Assembly: GCA_009746045.1 (NCBI GenBank)
Contig: RPFO01000253.1
Location: 642,001-706,000 of the forward strand
Source of the DNA: Mesostigma viride
Lineage: Eukaryota > Streptophyta > Mesostigmatophyceae > Mesostigmatales > Mesostigmataceae
Length of the DNA: 64,000 nt
Reading direction: 5' to 3'
This document shows, piece after piece, positions 24,133-37,504 of the stretch. A program made the translations under genes and the position numbers. Numbering within the stretch: the stretch's first letter is position 1; every line of letters starts with the position of its first letter. Below the pieces are notes generated by a model. The model saw only the letters and a program-made list of their open reading frames with translations. It was not told where the DNA came from and made no database searches.

Positions 24133-24265
24133 GCTCACGTGACGCAGTCACGTGTCTATTAATTAATTAATTAATTAATTAATTAATTAATTAATTAATT
24201 AATTAATTAATTAATTAATTAATTAATTAATTAATTAATTAATTAATTAATTAATTAATGCGATT
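24133..24265 (+). repeat. CACGTGAC-GCA-GTCACGTG hairpin followed by (AATT)n
   Basis: A perfect 8-bp stem with a three-base loop is followed by about 100 bases of uninterrupted AATT repeats. The same hairpin with an AT-rich tail occurs at 43213, so it is probably the 3' terminus of a further retroelement family. Confidence 0.75.
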
Positions 24266-24299
24266 GCATGGGCCACATGCTAGGCTAAGCCTGACTAAT

Positions 24300-24560
24300 C
24301 TACACTACTGTATATATTCCCTAGACTGAGGTGGCAGGAGGTGCCTGCCAGGGCTTGTGGTCAACGTGGATGACCGCCCCCCTCCAGTATACCGGCTTCC
24401 CCCCTGCGCTCTGCCGGAGCTGAACGTAGGTCGGCCATAGCTCGCGTCGCCGCTGTTGCTGGGCCAGGGTCAAGTCGTCGTACGTCCAGCGTGAAGCGAG
24501 TCCCCGAGAGCTTCTTGCGGCATTTAAGGAACGACAGCTTGTCCGCCATGTACTAATTAA
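24300..24560 (-). mobile_element. ORF1-A 3' fragment
   Basis: Minus-strand sequence encodes the end of the RRM-like part (MADKLSFLKCRKKLS) and the C-terminal domain in shifted frames (LDPGPATAATRAMADL is the shadow of LTLAQQQRRRELWP). It ends at a GGAATATATACAGTAGTGTAGA 3' UTR start shared with other copies. Confidence 0.65.
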
Positions 24561-24593
24561 AGGTGCATGGTACGTATGGGGCCGAGATGTGTT

Positions 24594-26577
24594 GAAAAAA
24601 TGGCTGACGGCGGTATGGCTGACGGCGGAGCTCAGATCTTTTGCGTCTGAGCCCCAAATTCGGTCAGACCATTTGCATTCGATGCGCTTTTTTCAGACGC
24701 TCACGCCAGTATAATCGGTTACGGCTGAAACGCAGTATTGCCAAAGTTACGCACGTGACCAGCTATGACGACTACCAAAGCAAAACGAGGGCTGGAAAAG
24801 GAGCTGGCACAGCTTCCCAGCGCCCAGCCCAACCCTCTCGCCCTCGCCATTGTTCAGCCGACAGGCTTACCCGCCAAACCCTCGCCAAGCGCCTCGCCTG
24901 AGCCCAAGAAACCCTGCCACGATCGAAAATGGAGCGAGTTCCTCCCCGGCGACCGACGATTCGCCTTCACCCGGTGGCAAGAATTGTCGCCGCAGGCAAT
25001 GATGCATCGAGGTTCTCCAGTTCCTCGAACAGGAGCGGAAGCTCTTCGTGCCCAAGGTGGGGGCGGCTATCGACTACAATGGAGACATGTCCTGGCTCTA
25101 TGCTTTGGACGAAGTAGAACAACGCCTGATTATCCTGACCAGCCAATTCCCGAGATCCGCCTCGGCGACATCACCAGAACGCTCCGCAGTACCCCAGCCC
25201 CCGCACAGCCGGCAGCCCCATCGGCTTCCTCCCTCGGCAAGGATGACATCCGCGCAGTGCTGGAGGAGCACGTGACCTGGCCGCTGGCCGAGCAGCTGAC
25301 ATCGCTGAACACCACGCTCAACAAGGTCGAGGCCCGGGTCTCCAACGTGGAAACCAAGGTCGTCCACAAGCTACAACCCCAGTTCACGGCGCTACACACC
25401 ACGGCGCAGGCTTCGGAAACGCATGCTGCACTTGTCTCTCGCCTTAACCAGGTGGAGGGCAAGTGTGGCGTGCTCCTGAAGAAGCTTGAGGCCATCACCG
25501 CCCACACCGAGGCCCTGGCCACACAGGTCCCCAAGATAGCGGAGCAGACGGCCACTGATTGCATCCCAGCCACCCCGGCAGTGCTGGCGGCCTCCCGCCG
25601 CTCTCCTACGCGGACCTGCTGCGGTCAGCGACCGCCTCCACCACCGACGCCATCGCCACAAAGCTCCAGGAGCTGGAGGACCACCGCCAGGCCGAACAAC
25701 GGGAGGCCACCGACCGCGCTCGCCGCGAGTGCCGATCGAGTGGTGCTACGTCGCTTCCCCCAGAAGCCAGGTGAGACGTCAACCTCTCTTGCTGACGAGC
25801 GCGCTCAAGAACCAGCTTCTTACCCTCATGGGCCTGGTAGGTGAGGTAGAACTGCGTGGGTGCCACCGCCTCCCCCACTCACGGGACAAGGCGGCCCCCC
25901 CACCAGTCCTACTCACCTTCCCCTCCCCTGAGGAGAAGCAGCGGTTCCTCTCTCGTCGCAAGCGGTTGCACGACCTCACCTGGACGCTGGATGACGACCT
26001 CACCCCCGCTCAGCAATAGCAGCGACGCGACCTGTGGCCGGAATACCTCCGCCATAAGCAGGACCCCCAGAAGCCCAAGGTGTACTGGAGGGGCGGGGAC
26101 CTGATGATCAACCACAAGATGTGGACACCCCCAGCGGGCTAGAATAGCAATAGCCCTAGCTTGTAACCATTGGCGTCACTGCCGCTAAGGCAGCCATGCC
26201 TAGAATGTTGCCTAGCTGTGCCAACACACCTAGTCACGTGCCGCCAGTTGACGCACGGTACACAACCAGCCATAGCTAGCTTAGCCTAGTCCTAGTACAG
26301 CCATGCTACGCCCTGGCTATGTTCAGATTACTTGCCCACGCTCCTTGCTATGATATGCTCACATGGGTCTTATTGCACCCACAGTTTGCCGGATCGTTAC
26401 TTCGTTAGCCTGTCCTTTTAGCTAGCCGCGCCCGATTGCAGCTGTGGCATGCCTTTGGCATGACGGAGACTGGGGGTCTCTGCCCTTTCTCCTGTAGTGC
26501 ACACACAGGGATTAAAAGCACTTCGGTGCTCCGTGACTCCCCAACGGGAGCACGAGTTTAATTAATTAATTAATTAA
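24594..26577 (+). mobile_element. ORF1-B family element with both ends present (ORF1 only)
   Basis: About 1.98 kb. The 5' UTR starts with a doubled ATGGCTGACGGCGG motif. ORF1 opens at ATG 24765 (MTTTKAKRGLEKELAQLPSA) and is traceable to TAG at 26142 across several frames, with one in-frame stop in the C-terminal domain. A long heptad-like segment (about 25260-25560; LNTTLNKVEARVSNVETKV, SRLNQVEGKCGVLLKKLEA) precedes an RRM-like part (LPHSRDKAAPPPVLLTFPSP) and the LTPAQQ C-terminal domain. The 3' UTR ends in the GTGCTCC..CTCCCCAACGGGAG hairpin (26526-26555) and (TTAA)n. No RT is encoded, so movement would need an enzyme supplied in trans. Confidence 0.82.
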
Positions 26578-26751
26578 AGGTGCATGAGGAGCACGGGTGC
26601 CGGGCCAGCGTTACCCCGCGCGCGGGGGAGGCGGACAGCCGACATCCGCAGCTCACCAGTGAGTTGCATGGGATCGACAAGAATTAATTAGTTAATTAAT
26701 TAGGAACATCACTCCGTTGGGAGTAAATGTAGCACATATATATCCCTTTTT
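26578..26751. mobile_element. Short ORF1-A scrap and retroelement 3' end
   Basis: Holds a short ORF1-A RRM-region scrap (ACCCCGCGCGCGGG) and a minus-strand 3' end with the ACTCC-CAAC-GGAGT hairpin (26701-26738) and an (AATT)n tail. Confidence 0.55.
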
Positions 26752-26965
26752 TGATTGTCAAGGCGCACACGCCAGCCCCTGTGGGCAAGCCGCCTCCCCC
26801 TAAGAGGAGGAGCCGTTTTGATGAGTAGCGTAGATAGGCTTTTCTAGACTAGATATAGCTTAGAGTTAGGTCCGTTCGATTTCGCGGCTTCCTCCACACC
26901 ACCCATCCAACCTGGAATATGTGCTACATGATCTCCCAACGGAGACATGTTATAATTTAATTTAA
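26752..26965 (+). mobile_element. Extremely 5'-truncated copy of the RT-bearing LINE
   Basis: Starts inside the last codons of the LINE (IVKAHTPAPVGKPPPPK...FDE, stop near 26827) and keeps the full 3' UTR. It ends in TCTCC-CAAC-GGAGA hairpin sequence (26932-26946) and an AATTTAATTTAA tail. The tail supplied the TTAA into which the next element inserted. Confidence 0.8.
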
Positions 26966-29237
26966 GGGGAGGGGACATGCCTAAAGGGCACTTTTCTGGA
27001 AACCATACCTATGCATGTGCTAAAAATCCAATGATGATTGGGGACCATAAATATGATAAAAAAAAAAATTTCCAGCCACTTGGGGGGGGTACTAGCCCCC
27101 ACCATACACCGGTAACGCGCTAAAAATAGAAAAAGACGCTATTTTAGTCACATTTTCCCTAGGACAATGGGCAAACATATTGGGACCAAATCATATATTC
27201 CCGCATAGTTCCCCCACTTTTTAGAAATTCTACCTAGTTTGGACCAAGAAATAAGCATGTTTACTCACGTTGATGGATTTCCCGCAAAACAGGTACTTTT
27301 TTAATCAAAAAAAAAAAAATCAAATCATAAACGCATCATATCATGCTCCACCATATATTCCCAAATATTACAGGTGGGGGGACATGCAGCCCCAAATTTT
27401 CAGGTCATTCTGACAAGCGCAGCTCTAGTTGATGGATTTCCTAGGTAGCCACCTGTGACGAAGCCAAGGGAGGTTTTTAAGTGTATCTTACCACATAAAC
27501 ACCCCTTAATCCATCCAAACCATGCAAAAACTGGCCAAACCACATGCTGCCAACCTCTGCACATATGGTACCTCCCATGTTCAAGGTTTGACGCCATTCT
27601 GACAAGAACTGCCCAAGTTACAACCATTCCAAGACGGCCACCCATGTAGACACTACAAGGAAATTAGAGTAACCATTCAGCCACACTAGCACCTCCTTCT
27701 TCATCAAAGACATCTGCAAACTGACCAAAGCACACATAATTAACTCTTGCATGCTGACGGCAACGCATGCTCAACGTGGGGGGTCATTGTGACAAGAACT
27801 ACTCAAGTTGATGGGTTTCCTATATGACCACCTGACAAGGCGCTAAGGACCACTCAGTAAGTTAGTAACCCCACAGTGCCACTTAATATGCCATCCAACA
27901 TGCACCAAAACCATGCTGAGTATGTTTACAATGTGCGAAGGGGTGGCCACGCACCTCATATGTCTTCATCATCCCTCCAGCATGGCCAGCCTTGTAAATA
28001 TGTGCATAGCCTTGACGATGGTAGCCCTAACATGCCTAAGCAGCATTTCCTATGTTTCTCCTAGGTTAGAGTGTAAGGTTGATGACAACCATAATCAACT
28101 CAACAACACCTCCTAAACTGTCCTCCCCGGCATGGATGACAAACTGGGACTATGGAGGGCAAGGAACCAAGTAGGAACATGGTATATATAGCTTGCATGC
28201 AGTCATGCATGTCAACCATGGTTGGCTCAGCACATTGTAGTCTTGTCACATCATCATAACAAAGGAAAGCTCAAACAACCATTGGTGCCAGCTATCTACA
28301 TGCAGTCACACAAATGCAATATCTCCAACATCATCACTAAAACACTTCCATCCCTGCACGATAAAATGCAAAGAAACCATTGGCGGCCCTTCAGCGCATG
28401 AGCGCTGTGATGCCGCTGCGAAGAGAGGGTGCGTCACTCTCACACAACAAGAAGCGTCCATACGCACAGCATCCTTGCCGGAACACGTTTTATGAAATGC
28501 CTTATACCTTCCCGAAGAGCTATAGGCTGCGACTGAAGCGGCCCTGATCACGACATCAACGAAAACAATCTAAAGCTGCCAGGTATTCGACAACACAACG
28601 GCAAGCGACGGCGAGCTAACTGGCGGAAACTGCCCAAAAAGAACGCAAAAAACCTCGAACGATGAGCTCATAGAAGAAAGCACTGATAGCAGATAACATT
28701 CGCGACAAACCTGTACCTCGCCCTCGTCAATCCCTCGCCCAGGCGCGCAACAACAGCCGTTCTTCCATGGACAGGTCAGACACGCACTGCGCAGGTCTGA
28801 ACAATTACTTACCGATGATGGCCGAAAATCTGGCAAAAAGCACCAGCTCGGTTTAGAACTCGATGCAACCGATATTAACGCCTGCTTCACGGTCAGAACA
28901 ACCCCCAAAACCGCGATTTTACAGCCGCTATCATGAATTCTATTTCATTCCGCGCGACCAAAAAATTCAGATTACCCCCCATGCCGATGGCATAAAAAAA
29001 CAACAGCGATATTGTAAACCAGCTGATTTCCGCCACAAATTAACATCATAAACTCATCGTCTTTTAGATTCGAGTAAAATTTTTGCATTTCGCCTGCCCT
29101 AGTGTGGTAGTTTCGCCTGAACGCAGTCGCCATGGCCACTTCCGCAAGGGGTGCGCGCACCGTGCACGTGAAATTTATGACCTTCGGTTCCGGCGCGAAT
29201 TTTTTGGCGCCAAAAAATTCGGGCATGTCCCGTCCCC
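26966..29237. mobile_element. Non-autonomous TTAA-flanked DNA transposon, 2,272 bp
   Basis: Terminal inverted repeats GGGGAGGGGACATGCC (left) and GGCATGTCCCGTCCCC (right) match at 15 of 16 positions and are flanked by TTAA on both sides (26962-26965, 29238-29241). TTAA target duplication is the hallmark of piggyBac and of some Sola-type elements. Just inside the right end lies a 26-base perfect palindrome centred on GGCGCC (29197-29222). The interior holds three diverged copies of a roughly 190-base unit (around 27400, 27590 and 27780). Base composition is clearly more AT-rich than its surroundings. No transposase is recognisable. Confidence 0.8.
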
Positions 29238-29249
29238 TTAATTTTTTTT

Positions 29250-31210
29250 AAAAATATATATCCCTGAGAAGGGGCATATGGCTTTTAATACATTCTAGGC
29301 TAGTTCATGCAAGGGTGGGAATGTAAGCTACCCTTGCTCTTAAGGTGCACCACCAGGGCGCCTGCACCCTCATGGTCTATCACGCTATGCCCAGTAGGGG
29401 GGAGCATGCCATGTAGGGGGAGATCATCATGGCTATACGAGAGCTAAGGCATGGCTTCTCAGCAGGGAGGGACTCCCTGCATGGGCACTGCATAATTTAA
29501 TAAAGCTAGGCATCATCTGGAGGGTGGCTCATCATAGGCACACATGTACATGACTAAAAAGGCTAGGCCTCAGCTAGTATAGTGCCTGTAGTAGGCGGGC
29601 AATGATGTACAAGGCCACTGTCTAACTACTATTCTACACTACTGCTGCTGTATTCCCCTAGGCTGCATGGGGCTTCTGGAGTCGCTGGGGCCGCGGTGGT
29701 CGAGGGGGTCGCGTGCCAGGGCTTGTGGCCGACGTAGATGGCCGCCCCCTTCCAGTACACCGGCTGGCCCGCCTTGGTCTGCCGGAGCTGGAGGTATAGG
29801 TCGGCCATAGCTCCCGTCGCCGTTGTTGCTGTGCCAGGGTCAAGTCGTCATCAAGGGTGAAGGGAGCTAGTGTTCTCGAGCCGCTTGCGGCGTCTGAGAA
29901 ACGAAATCTTGTCCGCTGGGCTCTCAAAGATGAGAAGAAGCGGAGGCGCCCCTGCCTTACCCCGCGCGCGGGGGTCGAGGCGGTGGGCGGTCAGCTTGAT
30001 CTCACCAAGAAGGCCCATGCGTGCAAGGATTTTGCTCTCAAACGCACGTGCAAGCTTCTCGGAATTCTCACCAGGTTCTTCCATGTCGAAGTTCTTGAGT
30101 ATGGCGTTGAGGCTGCGCTTGGCGAGCTCGGCCTCCTCGCGGAGGTCAAGCGTCTGCCGCTGGAGCTGGGCTGCGACCGGGCCGGGAGGTGGTGGAGGTG
30201 GTATGTTGCTTAGCATGTCCCGGCCCAGGTCGTGATGGGAGGAGCATCGCCGGCCAGGCCAGCCGGGGCTGGCATGGCGGCAATGTCCTTCACTGCCGGC
30301 CTGGGCGGTGAGGCCTGCTGTGTTCTGCAGGACCTCGATAGCGATTGCATTATCCTTAAGGCGCTGGTCGATGTCGCGGAGCTGGGTGGTGATGGAGTCG
30401 GTGGAGGCGGAGGGGGGGGGGGGGTGGAGGCGAGGAGGGTGGCGGTGGCGGTGGGGATGGTGGGAAGCTCAGCAGCCAGCGTGCCTCCAATTGCCGCCAC
30501 ATCTGCGGCAAGGGGGGTGAGGGGTCACGTGCTGCTCGAAAGCTCTGGTGCGGATGGTGTCTTCGGTGGGAAAGGTGGGGGGGGGGCGGTGGGGAAGCCC
30601 AGATCGCGGTTTCCGAGCGTCCAAGGAGGGAGCAGAGGGCGAAGCGTTGGAGCTTGGGGCGATTCATGCGCGGTGAATGATCGGGAGAGCCTCGGCGGGG
30701 TCGGCAAGCTGGCCATTACCAGGCCAGCGGCCGCGGTTGTGGGACGTGAGGTGCACGCACAGGGCTAGAAGCGAGGCGTGCGTGCCTAGAAACACGTCGT
30801 CCATGAAGAATCCTGGGGTGCGTCTCCAGAATCCATTGGCATTGATGTCAAAGGTGATCTCTTCCCAGGGCGGCTCAGCAGAGCGACTGCGCTTAGGTTC
30901 AGGCAATGCAGATGGCGAGGCATGCCCGGAGGGCTGGGCCAGAGCACCATGCAGTGCACGACTAGTGTCACCGTCGCCGTCTGGGCCGGGGGGCGAAGCT
31001 GCAGCCGAGGCTGCAGGCGTATTTTCATTGCCGAGCGCAGCCGCCAGGCTGCGTTGCGTCGAGAGGCGTTTGCTCATGCCATGGCATCGTATATTGCGTA
31101 ATAGCTTCGGAAAATTATAGCAGCATGTGCGTCGTAGAAAGACGCATCGATTGTGATATTCGCGGCTAAATTCGGTGCTCAAACGTGAAAGTTATGAGCT
31201 CCGCCGTCAG
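29250..31210 (-). mobile_element. ORF1-A family element with 5' UTR, ORF1 and 3' UTR
   Basis: ORF1 opens at ATG 31077 (MSKRLSTQRSLAAALGNENT) with 5' UTR to about 31207. The parts seen are the N-terminal PEPKRSRSAEPPWEEITFDI, the coiled-coil region, LREEAELAKRSLNAILKNFD, the RRM-like PRARGKAGAPPLLLIFESPA, and the C-terminal TLDDDLTLAQQQRRRELWPT near 29850. Several frame changes break it. The 3' UTR reaches about 29250 but lacks the terminal hairpin, because the TTAA transposon lies at that end. Confidence 0.8.
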
Positions 31211-31418
31211 CCATGGCTACCTCGTGGCTCGTGGCTCGTCTCGACAAGAATGTTGCGCTTAAATGCCGTGAGAAGAGTCGTTAATTGAGGTCTCACCTAC
31301 CGGCTGCATGGTCGAAGTGCTTGACGATGACATTGTGGCTGCGCTGGGTGATGTCGGCCTCCTCGCGAAGGTCGAGTGCTTGTTGCTTTCAAGCTGTGCC
31401 GCGATTAATCCATCCATC
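31211..31418 (-). mobile_element. Small ORF1-A fragment
   Basis: Minus-strand 31390-31290 encodes a KQALDLREEADITQRSHN-like piece, the start of the RNA-binding part of ORF1-A. It merges into a (CATC)n run of another element's 3' UTR. Confidence 0.55.
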
Positions 31419-31645
31419 CATCCATCCCTCCCTCCCTCCCTCCCTCCCTCCCTCCCTCCCTCCCTCCCTCCCTCCCTCCCTCCCTCCCTCCCTCCCTCCC
31501 TCCCTCCCTCCCTCCCTCCCTCCCTCCCTCCCTCCCTCCCTCCCTCCCTCCCTCCCTCCCTCCCTCCCTCCCTCCCTCCCTCCCTCCCTCCCTCCCTCCC
31601 TCCCTCCTCCCTCCCTCCCTCCCTCCCTCCCTCCCTCCCTCCATG
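31419..31645 (+). repeat. (CCCT)n microsatellite inside a retroelement 3' UTR
   Basis: About 225 bases of CCCT repeats with one phase slip, bordered on each side by CATC repeats. It leads into the GTGCTCC..CAACGGGAGCAC hairpin (31670-31698) and an AATTAATT tail. The (CATC)n stretch is a normal part of this family's 3' UTR, so the array looks like a later expansion. Confidence 0.9.
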
Positions 31646-31710
31646 CATCCATCCATCCATCGGGGTTAGTGCTCCATGACTCCACAACGGGAGCACGAGT
31701 GTAAAGAATT

Positions 31711-32415
31711 AATTAATTCCGCAGCTATTTACCGAGTATATCATCTCCTGATCCGAATAAATAGCTAGTCATCCCAAACCATAACGGGTAACCATGCGTG
31801 GTTACAGTTCACGCATGGCCATGCACATAGCTAGCTCGTGTTGATCACAGATGTTGTCATGCAAGCTGGGCAAATGGGGCATGGTATCAAACAAAGCCAA
31901 CGTCCCTTTTTTTCAGCATTTGGCTTATTTCAGTCGACCGACTTACACATTTTCAATTTCCATGCTTACTGAACGTACAAAGCATGGATGGGCAAGTCTC
32001 CCTACGAAACAGTGAGCAACAATGTGCTCACATGTTTTTTTTTTTGGTAATGGCAAAATGCCTGAGTGTATAACACAAGGTTGCACATTCCACGATCCTT
32101 GGGCCTTCAACTGCGTGCCATGCAGCATCACACAGCCCCATGCCGTGGAGTTGGCAACTCTTGGCCCGTCACTGGCACGCTGTGGGTCTTTGTATTACCC
32201 CGGCTGGGGAACGACTGGCATGACCTTAGTTTCGCCAAGCAACCACCTCTTCGTAACGTGGACAGCCAAAAACTCACACGTTTGCTGCCTCGAGACATGA
32301 ACCAACGGCATCGGCTGGGTAAGAAATGCACGTGGATCGGACCCGCTCATTTTCAGTTCCTTGATCTATGCCTGCAGCACATGAACACACGATTGTCGGC
32401 AGCAGGCCCAGCCCC
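31711..32415. other. Intergenic region downstream of MAGO; no gene seen
   Basis: No coding exon or repeat family recognised. It includes the presumed 3' UTR of MAGO on the minus strand. Confidence 0.5.
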
Positions 32416-34543
<2,128 letters not shown>

Positions 34544-36936
34544 TTTATGGGCGTGCCCTTGCTCTCCCCTCCCTTGCACTGATGCACAGCTGCTATATCT
34601 TTCACCTTTCGCAAGAGGCAGGCGTTTTCAAATTTTCCTCGCCGGTGACCAGTAACTGTGCAGTCCGAAACGTATTCACTGGTGCTCCGACTGGTTTTTA
34701 GGCAGCCATGTTCGTGACAACAGACCCCTGCCCGTGGCACACTGCCGGAAAACCCCCGCTCTCCCGGCTTCCCCCGCAACTCGCAAGATGAACCAAGGCA
34801 GGGGCGTCTCCAGGCTGGTGCTGAGGCTGGTATGTACTGAGTCTGGAAGGCGCCTGCTTCCCCCTGAAGATGTTTGGTGCGCGACGCTTGGCCCCCACGA
34901 GTTCACGGCGCGCAGAAATATTGCCCCAGCGCGCGCTGAGCGGCAGTCTACATCTGTTTGCTGGCAGTGGTGCCCTGCCTGGGCAGTCTTTAAGCGCGGC
35001 GCCAAATCGTGTGGATCGTACGGAGGTATTTTTCCAGACTCATGAGTCTGGATGCGCATCCAGACTCACCCGAGCCTAGTGGCGCGGTACTCCAAGCAGG
35101 TCCGTAGCCTGCATGCAAGGCTCGCCTGTCGGCCGGTGGGCCTGCGGGCGCGTAAATTACTGTAGTTAGGCGCCGTAAGTGCAAAAGGCAGCAGACCCCC
35201 GGCAGCCATGGCGGGAGAAAGATTCCGGATATTGACGGGGGCGGCATGGACATTTACCTAAACGTAGATTGACGTTTCAATGCCTTGTTTCTAAGCACGC
35301 AAGTTAGCGTTAATTTCAATCCGATAGATAAGGCATTTTTTCGTGGATTTTCTCCAGAGCTTGACAGTGTTTGTCGTGGAAGACTGGTCCAATCCAGTAA
35401 ATCAAGTGTCGGCATTACTATCGATTGTTCCTTTGGATTGCTGCATTTGCCAATTGAGATTCATTTCGAAGAGTGATATTGCCTTGTTATGTTGCCAGGC
35501 GGAGCAAATGTTGCCAGGCGAGTTACCGTCGACTGTGCTCGTCATCACCTTGCAACAGTTGTAAGTACATGCAACTGGCGAGCGGGGTTGCTGGTATTCT
35601 TTTCTTTCCTGCGAGCTGTCTTGGTTCTCATGCGTTGTGCATTGTTTCTCGATGCATGTAGGAGCGCGCATATAAGCAGGCTTGCTTTCTTTGGGTCAGG
35701 TCCCGATGGTGCGTTGTCGATCGAGGGAGCCCGTCGAGCAGGCGTGCTGGTTGCTTATTATGACGATGATTTTAAACTTGTCTGATTCCCACCATATGTT
35801 CAGCTAGACTATGGCCACGTTTGGTGCCATGATGCTACAGTTTTACCGTTGGCAGCCATGTTTTCCGCTTGCCTCAAGCGTTGGAATGCACAACCTCTCC
35901 ATTTTTATCCCGCCCGGCATGTCAGTCTCGGAACTCCAGGTAAGAAACCCTTCATGGCTTATTCATACTTGCTGATTGGGCCAACGTATGTGCTTCTATC
36001 GCCAGCCGCGCTTCTCCTTACACCTTATTTTGTTTGACTGCAAGGGCCCTGCCTGATGCCTTGGCGTTGGCGGTGGTCGTTGTGGATGTCAAGCACGTGG
36101 TCAGAAAGACGGTATCGCGGTATGGCATTGGTAAAACTTCAATAATGCAGTGTAGGTAAAGCTCTTGCCAGCAGCCTAGGCACCATAGCAGTAGTATTGT
36201 CACTACGGTTCCTGTGCTTGCTCGACAGGATTAGTCGTGTAGCATTTTTTTTTCTCATGAAGGCTATGGTTGGCAGTGGTACCATTACATGTTGCCTGCA
36301 TGCAATTGTTCTAGGCTCGATACGTGTCCATGGTAGGTGATTACGATAAGGGTGCTAGAATTTCTTCCAAGAGACCGGAAGTCCTGTTGAGATCAAGGTT
36401 GGGAGAAGAAGTATGCGACTGGTGGTGTCACATTGGTTTCTCTATGCTAATGTGAATCGGGTTGTGGTGTTGGGATGCTGCGTGTTGCCACCGGAGGAAG
36501 GCAGGATTCATGCTTCAAAAAGAAACTATTGTAGCAAACTATATCATTAGCAAAGTATTATAGCAGCAGCCAGCAGGTAATACCTAGCATCGTTCCTTAA
36601 GGTAAGCGAACTTCAAGATTGCATATTGCATCCTGTCTTTCCTTGCTTCCAGGCTTGCTCCGTTACTTTGGGTTTGCTGGCTGGCCGGCTTGCTGGCTGG
36701 CTTGTATTGCTTGTTCACATTTGCCCACATGTACACATTTGCAGATTTACGTACACACATGTCCATACGCACACACACAGTGCTATCCACACACAATACC
36801 GCGCTTGTGCCACTACACCCAAGGCAACCAACCAATGTAACAAGCTGCCATATCCCATATCGTCGTGGCTTCCCACCCTACCCAGCTGTTAGCTGCACAG
36901 CAGGACCAGTGTCACCATGGGTTGTCATGCCAAATC
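34544..36936. other. Intergenic region upstream of MAGO; no firm gene
   Basis: Sequence of mixed composition. Apart from a doubtful spliced frame at 35343-35785, I see isolated splice-like pieces, such as an open stretch ending CTCCAG-GTAAGA at 35940 and one of Val-rich character at 36047-36130. They cannot be joined into a known protein. Confidence 0.4.
35343..35785 (+). CDS. Possible spliced reading frame of unknown function
   Basis: An open stretch ending QAEQMLPGELPSTVLVITLQQ meets a consensus donor (GTAAGT at 35562). A TGTAG acceptor near 35660 restores frame to SAHISRLAFFGSG, GPDGALSIEGARRAGV and AYYDDDFKLV, ending at TGA 35785. The amino-acid texture is protein-like, but I recognise no family and the start is unknown. 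Competing frames overlap it. It could be the end of a gene whose other exons I cannot see, or chance. Confidence 0.2.
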
Positions 36937-37135
36937 GCTGACATGGCTGTCATGGCTGTCATGGCTGTCGTGGCTGTCATGGCTGTCGTGGCTGTCATGG
37001 CTGTCATGGCTGTCATGGCTGTCGTGGCTGTCATGGCTGTCATGGCTGTCATGGCTGTCATGGCTGTCATGGCTGTCATGGCTGTCATGGCTGTCATGGC
37101 TGTCATGGCTGTCATGGCTGTCATGGCTGTCATCG
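36937..37135 (+). repeat. 9-bp minisatellite (ATGGCTGTC)n
   Basis: About 21 copies of ATGGCTGTC with occasional GTGGCTGTC. The 9-bp period keeps frames open on both strands (Met-Ala-Val, Trp-Leu-Ser, Met-Thr-Ala), so open frames here are repeat artefacts. Confidence 0.95.
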
Positions 37136-37440
37136 CCGTTGCCAGGGGAATGTTATGAGTGCCAGTTAACGATGCTCAAGGGCAGGCAACCAGTTCATTT
37201 GGCAATGCACATGCAGGACGCAGATGCATGCCGGACGCGTGTTCTTTGTAACAGAAAGCGGCACGCAGCGCAGGCAGTGCCTGCTCGCTGGACATGCAAA
37301 TTAATGCAGTCTTCAGCAAGTGGTCAGCGCATTTGCAAGATGCACATGGCCATTGCAGCGATAACTGTAATGTTTTGTATCCACAGGTAAACCTGATATG
37401 CACACGATGGGCTAGCGCATATATCGCTCCAACCACTTAT

Positions 37441-37500
37441 CAAGGAGACAACCAGCGCAGGCCAGAAATCGGGAGAATCCGGACCATGGTAGCTCGAGCC
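37441..37500 (-). mobile_element. 5'-truncated GGTTGTCTCC-family copy
   Basis: Sixty bases matching the 3' end of the full copy at 53934-54163. CTTAT flanks it on both sides, a short possible target duplication. Confidence 0.6.
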
Positions 37501-37504
37501 TTAT

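Noticed and set aside
24157-24260. Telomere or centromere satellite
   Set aside because: The AATT array directly follows a retroelement-type hairpin and matches shorter tails elsewhere in the window, so it is an expanded 3' tail.
26966-29237. Host gene inside the TTAA element (open frames near 28306-28908)
   Set aside because: Short frames without recognisable domains in AT-rich DNA bounded by clear transposon ends.
31419-31700. Leu/Pro/Ser and Gly/Arg/Glu open frames
   Set aside because: They are the translation of a (CCCT)n microsatellite within a retroelement 3' UTR.
36937-37135. Met-Ala-Val / Trp-Leu-Ser repeat proteins
   Set aside because: A 9-bp minisatellite keeps frames open; no homology or splice context.
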